DNA from: Sipunculus nudus
Lineage: Eukaryota > Annelida > Sipuncula > Golfingiida > Sipunculidae
Assembly (NCBI GenBank): GCA_026874595.1
Contig: CM049320.1
Span: forward strand, 11,559,964 to 11,623,963
DNA: 64,000 nt
Direction of reading: 5' to 3'
Below the pieces are notes generated by a model. That model was not told the origin of the DNA and did not search any database. It saw nothing but the letters and a program-made list of their open reading frames with translations. Both the position numbers and the translations under genes were made by a program. This document shows, piece by piece, positions 55,301 to 64,000 of the stretch. Positions within the stretch are counted from its first letter, which is position 1; the number at the start of each line of letters is the position of its first letter.

Positions 55301-58300
55301 GAGTCTTCAAACCATTAACGAGGTGGGTATCAGTCTGATCAGGTGTGAAAGTGTAAACACTCAGATCACATTGGTCTGATAATATCAAAATTTAAACATC
55401 TGCTTGTGGGTCTAAATTAACAGCCCTTGGTGCTTCATTCTGTCACTCTGACACACTATGCTGTAGAACATGTTATTTACCTTAAATGTAAGAAAGCTAA
55501 ATTTAAGAAAGAAATTTTGCGAACTGACATGGGCTGCCCTTTCAAAAGTATGATATTTTCAGCAACTGTCATGGGATTTTTTTTTTACTAATTTGAAATT
55601 TCAAAGAAAATTACAGCATCAATGAGAGCCAACAATGACAACAGATGAATGGTCATTTTATTTTTATTTATGTATTTAACTGCATTAACAAAAACTAGCA
55701 TTCTTTGTGCAAACTATGCTCTTGCAATTAAAGTAGAACCAAGTGCAATTTTCACCATAATGTTTATTTTCCCCCTGAATAAAGGCACTCTCTTACAATT
55801 CATGAAAATCACATTCTCCTAAAAATTTCTGGTTTTACATAATATACTGATTACTGAATCCAATGGCTGTCATTTAATATAACAGGCAACTGGTATATCA
55901 CAAAAGTTTCAATATGATCTCCATGGTGCCCCATGGAATATCACCATGGTACCTGTAACCAATGGCGAATTATGCAAATCATGACAGACACCTGGTGAAG
56001 CCCTACCTTGGTCACACATTTGTTCCAGCAGGCTGATCAGAGTCCTCACATGGGGCGTGGTCAGACCCTCTGGCAGTTTCAGAGGTGACCCACTTTCCCT
56101 GAGTAAAAAATACACTGGAGTTATGGTGCAATACTGCAATAGTGTAAGTGTTAACATTAAGTTAAAAATTTAGAGAAAAAATAAAATGCTGCAGAAAACA
56201 TTTTAAGGGTATGTGATATTCAAGGCTTTATTTGTTTGCTTCATCAATATGGTGTACATGTATTGTTCTATTACTTCCTAAAATTATTTGGTCAAGGTAC
56301 CTGTGGACATGCATATTACTTAGAAAGGGAAAATAAATCTCTTAAAGAGGCCTATTCTGATATCTGACATCTATTTACTAAAAATAATCCCTTGAATCTT
56401 GTGCAAGAATAGTCCAGAAAAAACAAATCCCATCGCACACAATCTGTTTGATTATTCTACATCCACATGTTTATAACATGTAGGGGGCCAACCTAATTTA
56501 TCTAAACACATTCAACAAGGACATCTGGTGGCAAGTCAGGCAAACAAATGTATTGGAAGGGGTGATTTGCATAGAGTGACCCTTCAACTTCTGCAAATAG
56601 GCAACCAACCACCTTAGGTTTTATGAATTTTCCTTTTGTCAGAATTAATGTCTTTAATCATAGCAGGTAGATAAACAAGCTCATATATCCATCATACGCT
56701 CTTTACACAGCGCTTTACCTATAGGGCTACTTCCTATATCGTAAGGCGCTGTTTGTTATGACCTCGTATCCTGAATTGCAACACCAGAGGGGAGCACTGT
56801 ATTTTTGTCCAATCAGATGAGACCTTGTGCTGGAAGACAAAGCCAAGCGAGGAATACATGGAGCCAATCATATTAATTTCTTTTTGAGTGACAGCTCATC
56901 CTCCAGCGTAACCGTCTGAACAGGCCACAGGCTCAGAGAGAATAGCCCCTGACGTGGTTTGCTTAGGGCCTTGGGCACATAGGATGCTTGGCCGGTGAGC
57001 TGTAATTCAAACGAAACGTAACAACAAAGGCTGCGTGCACACCTCGCTGGCTGGTTTCAGTTCTGCAGACAATAAATACATGGCTACGCTAACACAGTCA
57101 TAATGTCATAATCAAATCGGTCGATGATGCGAGAATGCAGAGGGAGCAATTTAAATTCGACCGGAAACTCTTCAAGCGGCGCTTGAAGCGCGGCAATGGG
57201 CAGAGCCAGGATGCCTGTCGAGTGTTTGTTTATTGGCATCTGATTGGCTGCTTGTCACATCGTACGCAAGTTTATTTCAGTGGACAACAAACCGCCATCT
57301 GGTGTCTAAATATATCATAAACGGTCAAAGCTGGCAGCGTGAAAATCAGTTGCTTCTTTAGAAGCACAAGATTTCCGCTGCCTCGGGAGCGTAATATCCA
57401 TCACAGAGGCGTTATCAAAAGTCTTCCTAACAGAAATTACCCAGAATTCATTAGCTTGTATGCAGAGTAATCAACCAATCACAAGTAGATGAATAGCTGG
57501 TTTTATATATATATATATATATATTAGTGGTGGGAGTAGGTTCCTTTTTCATAATCAATCATCGGTTTGAGCAAACCGACTGATGATCGATTATTAATCG
57601 GTTCAGACAAATATATGCAATTATCAAAGAAATATGCAATTATATGTGAAACTGTACCTACATTTCTACAGCAGGTATTCTCCTCTCGCGCACAAGTGTG
57701 ACGATTCTTCCACGTATAAGGACTAATTTAAAGGATCTAATTTAATGATCGGCAACGTCGGGTAATATCTTTCATAATGGAATTTGAGAGCATCTAAGAA
57801 TGTAAGGTCTATACAGGGCCTGTTTTTCTAGCACATGAAGGCAGATTTTACAGGCCCAAGTGCGCTTGGGGCAGATAATACCAAAAAAAAAAAAAAATTG
57901 CAGACTAGTCCAAAAAAAAAATTCCAGCTGAAATCCAAATACTCGACCGGCCGGGTTAGCCCAAACAAAGAAATTTTTTAAGGACTGCCTTAACAGCGGC
58001 ACCTGGCATCGGTTGAATATATTATTTCAAAGAGAATCTCGCAAAATTGGCATAGACCTGGAGAATTTATGGAGTATTTTAACGCCTTCCCGCCCATATT
58101 TTGCAATGTACATTCTCTCCGCTAATTCTGCAGCTCCCTGTGAGTTCACAGATGAAAATTTTTAATAAGTCCTCCGTTCTCGCATCATTTACCATGTCAT
58201 ACTCAGTAACATACGGAAGTTATCTGGGAACACATACTCTTTATATGAAGCGCAGAATGTGGTAAAAAATGAAATAATCATTTTTTGCCTATAACATAAA

Positions 58301-61300
58301 GGCATTCTTGAAAGAAAACAATCATTATTATGATGTAATCAATAGTTGCCTTTGGTAATCAAGTGCTTTAAAGTGGCAGTAAACAGACTGACGTTCGATA
58401 AAATTCGATGATCGGCCCACCACTAATATATATATATATATATAAATAAACAAGGCAAACTATGATCCTTACATTACAAACTATTACAGACAGAACAGTA
58501 ATGACTGTTCTATTCAACCACAGTAAAGTAGCCAGAAAATACTGACCCTTTGATTGGTGTACTGGCACACCCGTTAGGTGTGATTGGTGACAGCGGTGCT
58601 CCAATAGCCTTCTGGGAAGTGATCTTGTTTCGATGGTGCTTATATAAAAGGTACCATGTCCAGGCAACAATCCAGTTGGCTAAATAAGAAAAAAATATTT
58701 ATGTCTAAACCTTGTCTATCTCTACATTAATCACAGTATGGATTTGATCAAAAGGAAGCTAACCTGTTTTACAAGAGGTCATTCAAAATCCTTGAAATAT
58801 CCATTTTCTGTGTAAGGAAAGGGTATTTGAAAGTCAAATTTTCACTCACATATTTTTAGGTAAATACCCCAAGTGCTGGAACTGAGACTTACCATGGCAA
58901 CATAGCATCTTTCACAGATGATTTCTGTTCTTGTATATATAACAGGTAAAATTCTTGCAAAAATATTGGGACAAACTTGCTTGTACAAATGTGATACTGG
59001 ATCTGCCCACTAATGCAATCTTGTGGGGTTTTTTTTACTTACTTTTTTCAATTTTTCAATCATCTGACAACTGAACTGATATGGTGGTTGATATGATGAT
59101 ATTTTGGTTTTTAAAGCAACTGGAAATGAAAGTTATTGGTAATATACACAAGCCTCTAATTCATGGAAACACCAATAACCATACACATGTAATTAAATTT
59201 TATTCAGCCATCAATAGCTGAATCATCTTTAAAATAACACATTGATGTCCCCCTTCCGCCACTTGTTTATTTTAGCTTCCTGTGATCTCAATGCTTGCCT
59301 TCTTAATGTTTTAGTTTTTATTTTCCCATGAAGATGTCTCCACATGTCAAAGTGCCTGTGTTTTAGTTTTCATTGGCTCTGAAGATGTCTGCACATGTAA
59401 TAATTTTTTGTGTATTGGGAACAAAAGGGACATATTTTTGGTTGGAGCTGGTGATAATAAATTTTCAGACAGACACTCCAAAACTGATCCCACCCAAGGT
59501 ATGCATAATCACTATCACTGACCAAGATTTGAATGAAATCAGAAAATATGTAGGAAAGTTATCATGCAGGGACACATCTGATCCATAAGATCAATATGAA
59601 GAGACCAAAAAGCTGCAAAATATAAACTGGAGATTCAGTGTAAAATTCCATACACTGAATATTAGCCATATTAGGCTGTCACTTCTATTTGTGATTTTCT
59701 AGGAATTTTTAAGAAAATTATTTCTTACTAGGTTGTAAAAATACATCAAATAATTGATGCATTGAACTGCAACCCCTTTATTAAATTGTAACTGATTCTT
59801 CACCTCCAAACTGGTTATTTTTATGCCTATACCATTATGAAGGTCTCTGTGATCTAACAAATTTGACAGAGCATGCTGTGTTGTCAAGGCTGTTTATCAA
59901 TGTTGTGCCCCAGACTTTCAACACTCCCCTTTAGATCATTCAGTCCACTCGTGTAGAAAATAATGGTGGCAACAAACTGATGGTCTTCAACCTGCTTAAA
60001 TTAATGAAATCCATGCAGGTAAAATGTTTGATTTTAATTAAAAGGAGATTTAAATTTACTTCAGAGGAAATACCTGAATTGAGAATTGAATCAAAGGTAT
60101 ATGAATTAATTAATTCACAGGTCTGATACTTACCAAATATTGTCAGTACGATGAATAACGTCATGGCCAGGAATCCCAGGCTCTTTCCCTGCTTGACCTC
60201 TGACACGGCATTAAATGGCACCATCAGAAGAAGAATGACTCGAGAGAATGTGGGTGTATGTAAAAACGAGGCTGATATGGCGGCCAACAAGAGGTAGCCA
60301 ATATGCATGATCACTGTGCTCACGATTTTCATGTTGACATCTAAAAAATATGAGTATACCTTGTTTTAACATTGCATGTGTATAACAAAAATATTTTTTT
60401 GTGAAACTACCGGTAGATTGGTTTCGTTAAGATTAGAGTAAGAATTTCTTACTGCAGTTATCCTCAACTGCTTGTGCTGCCACCTTGTGTTCACCAAATA
60501 AAATAAAATACTGAGACAGTTTACTTTATTTATCTGAAATACAAAACTGCATTTTCAATTGATATGAAAGGCACAATTTTGATATTTAATTTAAAATCCA
60601 GTACCAATGAAGGAAAACTTTAAGACAACTTTTTTTTCAAATTTATGTAATCTAAATCATAATTTCTAGTGGTACCCCTAACTTTGTCTCTCTGGGGCCA
60701 CACCTGAGAAATTTTCTTTTTTGACCTTGGACTTTTGTGAACAATGCAAAGTGCAGCCTCAAGGGGTCATTCCCCATATTTTCCCATAAATCCTCAGATA
60801 TTATACCTATATCACATGTGAAGGGGGTATTACAGTGAAAATGTATGAGGAACTACATGAACTACACTAGAACAGTAATGTGCTAGTATGATCAATTCTC
60901 ATCTAAATTGATTTTTACCCACAAATAACAGTAAGCAGTCTCCAATTTATAATAAATCTGAAAACTGCACCAATAGCAGTACTCACTGGACTGACAATTA
61001 TGACTTCTTATCCACAACAGGCCATTTATTAGTTAAAAAGAGAGAAATAATAAATAGTCAATAAAAGCAAATCATATCCTGTGAACCCATGCAGGCCTAT
61101 CAAAGGTAAATGACCAAAACGAAGAGTAAGTGCTCAAGAAAGAAAGAGTTAACTTCTTTGAAATAAAGAGTGATAAAAGAGAAAAGCTAGCGTCAATTCC
61201 TTATTTTTTATCACAGACTGAATAATGATGTGCTATGCATACCACATAACCACAATTGTGTTTATATATATCAACACATATTGTCCCCAAAATCAGAAAC

Positions 61301-62160
61301 ATACATGGCATACATCCCCCTGTATAAATATTTGTGCATTTTCCACATGTTGTGACACATGCTATACATTTGCATACAAAATATTGTGAAATGTCCCATT
61401 CTTGTTCTAACTGGACTGTTAAAGCAGGAGAGAAATAGTATATATCAGAATTCTTTCACTGAAATTGAATGCTGCTGAAAAAAAAGATTGAAAAAAAGAG
61501 CAATTAGCATCATTTTCAGGAAATCCTCAAAAAAGAGTTTTGCCAAGAAACACCATCAGGTGATATATTTCATTGGAAAACGTCCATGGTAAGTTTTATC
61601 AAAGTCTGGTGACCTCTGACCTCATTATATATGCACAGATATTTTTGAGGTATCAAACTCAGATACTTTACTGGTAACTCTTCATAGTGTTTTATAAAAA
61701 AAAAATCCATTCACTATTGGTAAGTTGTCATGGCAACACTTTGGTTAAATAAAGACTATCATAAAAAAATGTTTGAGAAGGTGGGCCATTCAGTATACAT
61801 AATTTCAATTCATTTTTTATCCTCCAGCAATAATATAATTGCATAATACCAAGTACCAGGGATTGTAAATGGTGCTTGCACTCACAATGAAGAAAAAAGA
61901 ATGATTCAAAATAAAAACTGATAATCATATTGTAAATTTTTTTTAGAGCAGATGCACTAGCTATTTTTTTTTCTTCCAACCTGTGCCTCCAATCAGATTG
62001 GTGATGAAATTAATTTTATCTTCCAGGGTGGCATGGAGTCGATCAATCGCTGAGACCACATACGTAACAGTTGAGTTGACTTTCTGTAAGTTTTCTAGTG
62101 TTACGCGGTACTGCTCTGCTGTTTCATTGTGAAACTGCAAAACATCCCTGCTGCTTTTGT
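52208..62160 (-). CDS. bmb: Brambleberry / KAR5-like nuclear fusion protein (3' seven exons)
   Basis: Seven minus-strand exons join without a phase conflict: 62160-61981, 60340-60134, 58679-58547, 56098-56007, 54248-54040, 53599-53511 and 52340-52208 (TGA stop). They encode about 347 residues: an Asn/Gln/Leu-rich coiled coil (LENLQKVNSTVTYVVSAIDR), hydrophobic spans (VIMHIGYLLLAAISASFL; FSRVILLLMVPFNAV; LGFLAMTLFIVLTIF; NWIVAWTWYLLY), a polar tail with Ser/Pro stretches, and a compact C-terminus with CSGITKTGAPCRLTC and FCYRH. This order resembles brambleberry/KAR5 proteins, which act at the nuclear envelope in karyogamy and in fusing karyomeres in cleavage embryos. Assignment rests on the motif pattern recalled from the family, not on a search. 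The N-terminal exons are missing; introns hold an hAT-like element and other repeats. Confidence 0.7.
52341..53510 (-). other. Last intron of the brambleberry-like gene
   Basis: AT-rich intron of about 1.2 kb. Short open frames on both strands (for example 52469-52795 and 52802-53038) show no recognised motif. Confidence 0.5.
53511..53599 (-). CDS. Brambleberry-like exon: Arg/Ser-rich linker
   Basis: Acceptor GATTCATTCAG before GCTTCAATAG; donor TCGTCCAG|GTAAAC. 89 nt, phase 0 in and phase 2 out. It encodes ASIELVRRHLLNTLETTPSR and GSSVSRRSS. The other open frame across this stretch (53424-53612) is out of phase. Confidence 0.6.
54040..54248 (-). CDS. Brambleberry-like exon: polar linker
   Basis: Acceptor TTGCACCAG before ATTCAAAGG; donor GATAAAAAG|GTAACA. 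209 nt, phase 1 in and phase 0 out. It encodes about 70 Ser/Thr/Pro/Asp-rich residues ending SLITPDSPSDEDKK. SP and TP sites could be proline-directed phosphorylation targets (inference). Confidence 0.6.
54249..56006 (-). other. Intron of the brambleberry-like gene; nothing else recognised
   Basis: 1.76 kb between two in-phase exons. No element ends or other coding sequence were identified. Confidence 0.45.
56007..56098 (-). CDS. Brambleberry-like exon
   Basis: Acceptor TTTTACTCAG before GGAAAGTGG; donor GACCAAG|GTAGGG. 92 nt, phase 2 in and phase 1 out. It encodes ESGSPLKLPEGLTTPHVRTL and ISLLEQMCDQ, a likely amphipathic helix. Confidence 0.65.
56700..57480. promoter_or_regulatory. Candidate CCAAT-rich regulatory region inside an intron
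   Basis: GC-richer, single-copy-looking DNA with at least four CCAAT-type motifs: CCAATCAGATG near 56818, GCCAATCAT near 56872, TGATTGGCTG near 57241 and ACCAATCACAA near 57475. CpG sites are common (AAGCGGCGCTTGAAGCGCGG near 57173). A short plus-strand frame begins with ATGCAGAGG at 57135 but matches nothing I know. It may be an alternative promoter or enhancer of the brambleberry-like gene, or the start of an unrecognised transcript. Confidence 0.3.
57525..58425. mobile_element. hAT-like non-autonomous element flanked by TA repeats
   Basis: It begins TAGTGGTGGG and ends CCCACCACTA. The ends are short inverted repeats, with GATCATCGA-like sequence just inside both. YAGNGGTGGG is a common hAT terminus. 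Both flanks are TA microsatellite (57503-57524 and after 58425), so the expected 8-bp duplication cannot be recognised. The interior is about 0.9 kb, with A runs near 57885 and 57915 and no transposase. It sits in an intron of the brambleberry-like gene. Confidence 0.6.
58547..58679 (-). CDS. Brambleberry-like exon: last membrane segment and basic tail
   Basis: Acceptor CTTATTTAG before CCAACTGG; donor ATCAAAGG|GTCAGT. 133 nt, phase 1 in and phase 2 out. It encodes NWIVAWTWYLLYKHHRNKIT, then SPITPNG. An aromatic-rich span is followed by basic residues. Confidence 0.7.
58680..60133 (-). other. Intron of the brambleberry-like gene; nothing else recognised
   Basis: Approximately 1.45 kb of AT-rich sequence. 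Short frames such as 59373-59588 have no known motif. Confidence 0.45.
60134..60340 (-). CDS. Brambleberry-like exon: membrane segments
   Basis: Acceptor TATTTTTTAG before ATGTCAACATG; donor ATATTTG|GTAAGT. 207 nt, phase 1 in and out. It encodes VIMHIGYLLLAAISASFLHT, FSRVILLLMVPFNAVSEVKQ and GKSLGFLAMTLFIVLTIF: two or three closely spaced hydrophobic spans, the best conserved part of the family. Confidence 0.8.
60341..61980 (-). other. Intron of the brambleberry-like gene; nothing else recognised
   Basis: Approximately 1.64 kb of AT-rich sequence without recognisable elements. Confidence 0.45.
61981..62160 (-). CDS. Brambleberry-like exon: coiled coil
   Basis: Acceptor TTTTTTTTTCAG before ACAAAAGCAG; donor CACAG|GTTGGAAG. 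180 nt, phase 1 in and out. It encodes about 60 residues rich in heptad-like Leu/Val/Ile positions (YRVTLENLQKVNSTVTYVVS, then IDRLHATLEDKINFITNLIG). The donor is weaker than consensus. Confidence 0.7.
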
Positions 62161-63482
62161 CTGAAAAAAAAAGAAAAGTTACATAAAGCAAGGCTAAAAC
62201 CAGGCTGCTGTAGAAATTTAGGAATTTTACAAGATCTGAGACCAAGATATTGTAGGTGATGGAAATTTCCAGGAAAAATATATCAGAAAACTATTTGAGT
62301 TTTTAAGTGCACAATCATGGTTTACATGATATTAGAGGTGCCCATTCACCTACCTTTGGAAAAAGAATTTATGTGATTTCAGGGCCTGATGATATATAAA
62401 TCATCCAAGGGTAATTTGGGATGTGAAAGTTTGTATAACGCATTGCGAAGGATGTATGAACTTGTTTATCAAAAACATGTTTGTAAACACAGCAATGTTG
62501 ACAAATGGGAAAAACATATAACCTAAGGTGTAAGGTTACATATATGTGGAGGTAGAAAGGTCACTTGTTGCAAAATACCATTTGCAAAGCTCTGGCTTAT
62601 CTGACTTGTTGCCAGATGCCCTCGTTGAATTTATTTTGAATATTTTGGCCAGCCCCCACACATGATAAACACATTGATATTAACAAAACAAGCTCCAAGG
62701 GATTACCTATAGTTAATTAAGGTCAGATAGGTGATTTGGTCCCTTCAAGTAATCATAACCACCTTATCTCTAAAGTTCTGTTTAACATATTAATATATGT
62801 TTTCAATAAAAAGAAGTTCATATAAAAATTTTAATCAGTGATAACAATGAAATCAGAAACACAATAATGTAGTGAAAAAACATAGGAAATAATGGGAGAT
62901 TATTATCTAAATGCTGGAAGATATAGGAGACAATATATCCATATTGCTTACATGGGACAGACTTTACACTGAATTAAAGTTCTTTGAACAACAGCACAAA
63001 CCGCTGACCATGCAAAGATACTTGAAAATCTTTGGCATGCTGTAACAGAAATGCATATGCCACATGTATTCAAGCAATCCAGCATTACAGATTTTTTTTT
63101 AATGTCCAATGCACACATTATTTAATTGTGTACCCTCTTGTATATATATATATATATATATATCTATATGTGTATACAGATCTGTAAAATTTTATTTTGT
63201 ATACACATAATGCATGTTCACTGTTTTACACTATCTGTTTTAATAATATTTATTAAACATGTACCACTACTATCCTTTTTTTTCTTTGTTGATTACCGTT
63301 TATGTGTGAGTGTATGGTATTGCACAATTTATGAAATTTATATCAGTTATATTTTTTTCAAGACCACCAAAATTTCATGATAACGGAAATGTGCCCCGGG
63401 AACCAACATGTTCCTAATAACGAGCCTTCACTGTATATGGTAATAGCACTAAGCAGAAGCCCAAACCTCAGCCAAAGCACAA
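62161..63482. other. Upstream intron region of the brambleberry-like gene; TA repeat and transposon scrap
   Basis: No in-phase exon was found. A TA microsatellite lies at 63141-63163. At about 63365-63440 CGGAAATGTGCCCCGGGAAC and TAATAACGAGCCTTCACTGT look like the right end of a pogo/Tigger-like element in inverse orientation. Confidence 0.35.
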
Positions 63483-64000
63483 CTAGAATACGGGTAGTCG
63501 ACAAGCGACTACGTGTATCCGCCTAAATCAGAGTGGAACGGGTGAAGTGAGGCATGGATTAAGTGGCAAGGGGAAATAGAGTGAAGTGTTGCATATTAGC
63601 ATGGATGTCTGCAGCCAAATTGTGTATGAAGGTTGCCCCCCCTACCACAAAATCCAGAAAGCCGTCCCAGTTGTATACATATGCAAAATTTAAGGCAGAT
63701 AAGTCAAACCACTACATGTATATGAGTGATTTTAGCCCGTGTATCAGATGGAGGCTGAGCAAAAATGGTTGCAGGTGACGGCACCAGTTTTGCGTATGAT
63801 AAAGAGCTATGTGAGAACTATACACATGCAAAACTTTGGCCCAATCAGTCGAACGGTTCCCAAGATATGAGCTTGGATGTCTGCTGCATAAACTAGAATG
63901 CAGGTGGCTCCACCTGTCATAAAATCAAAAGAGCTGTCGGGGATGTATAAACCTGCAAAATTTTAGCCAGATATGTCAAACCACTGCCGAGATATGAGTG
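63483..64000 (-). mobile_element. Family A Helentron-like element, copy A4 (runs off the window)
   Basis: CTAGAATACGGGTAGTCGAC with the same perfect hairpin as A2 and A3, GTGTATCCGCC, then units with AGGTTGCCCCCCCTACC, CAGGTGACGGCACCAG and CAGGTGGCTCCACCTG, all decayed versions of the box. The other terminus is outside the window. Confidence 0.8.

Noticed and set aside
62340-62395. A 32-nt candidate exon (acceptor ATCATCAG, donor CCAAAG|GTAGGT) upstream of the coiled-coil exon
   Set aside because: In the phase required to join 62160 it contains a stop codon.

Overview
The window looks like nuclear DNA of an invertebrate, most likely a bivalve mollusc. It is AT-rich, its genes are split by kilobase-scale introns with GT..AG junctions, it carries long TA microsatellites, and it is dominated by tandem-repeat-bearing mobile elements whose units end in GACGGACGG-type runs. 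No bacterial-style operons, rRNA, tRNA genes or CRISPR arrays were seen. The species is an inference; nothing in the sequence fixes it.

Three host genes can be supported. (1) 1145-7377 (+) is a split gene for a type I membrane receptor: an extracellular fucolectin/F5-8C-like lectin domain, a stalk, one transmembrane segment, and a cytoplasmic tail of tandem 14-residue repeats with YSQL-type tyrosine motifs. The first exon (signal peptide) was not found. The repeat array is cut by an in-frame TAA exactly where a repeat tyrosine should be. (2) 11468-12391 (-) is a DUF829/TMEM53-like alpha/beta-hydrolase-fold protein, nearly all in one exon. (3) 52208-62160 (-) is the 3' part of a brambleberry/KAR5-like nuclear-fusion gene. 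Seven exons join in phase, from coiled coil through membrane segments to a Cys/His C-terminus. Its 5' exons lie further right or outside the window.

The rest is mostly mobile DNA. From about 12.9 to 32.3 kb, and at 39.4-40.4, 46.4-48.8 and 63.5-64 kb, there are several families of non-autonomous elements. They share a terminal layout (CTAG end, small hairpin, an inner copy of the opposite terminus) that fits Helentron-associated elements. Their bodies are tandem arrays with units of about 280, 300, 340 or 460 bp, and many units carry the palindrome GGTGGCGCCACC. In three places one family (A) sits inside another, so the empty target site can be read directly. Other mobile DNA: a Penelope-like retroelement remnant (41997-42745, -), a broken pogo/Tigger-like transposase (43674-44815, +), a long-inverted-repeat foldback element with a 10-bp target duplication (36943-37803), an oppositely oriented pair of TIR elements (35369-36352 and 40597-41450), two copies of a short TIR element (49141-49412 and 51847-52135), an hAT-like element (57525-58425), and a probable tRNA-derived SINE (about 25530-25670).

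The items most worth a second look are the lectin receptor with its YSQL tail and internal stop, and the Helentron-like element system with its shared palindrome, common ends and nested insertions.
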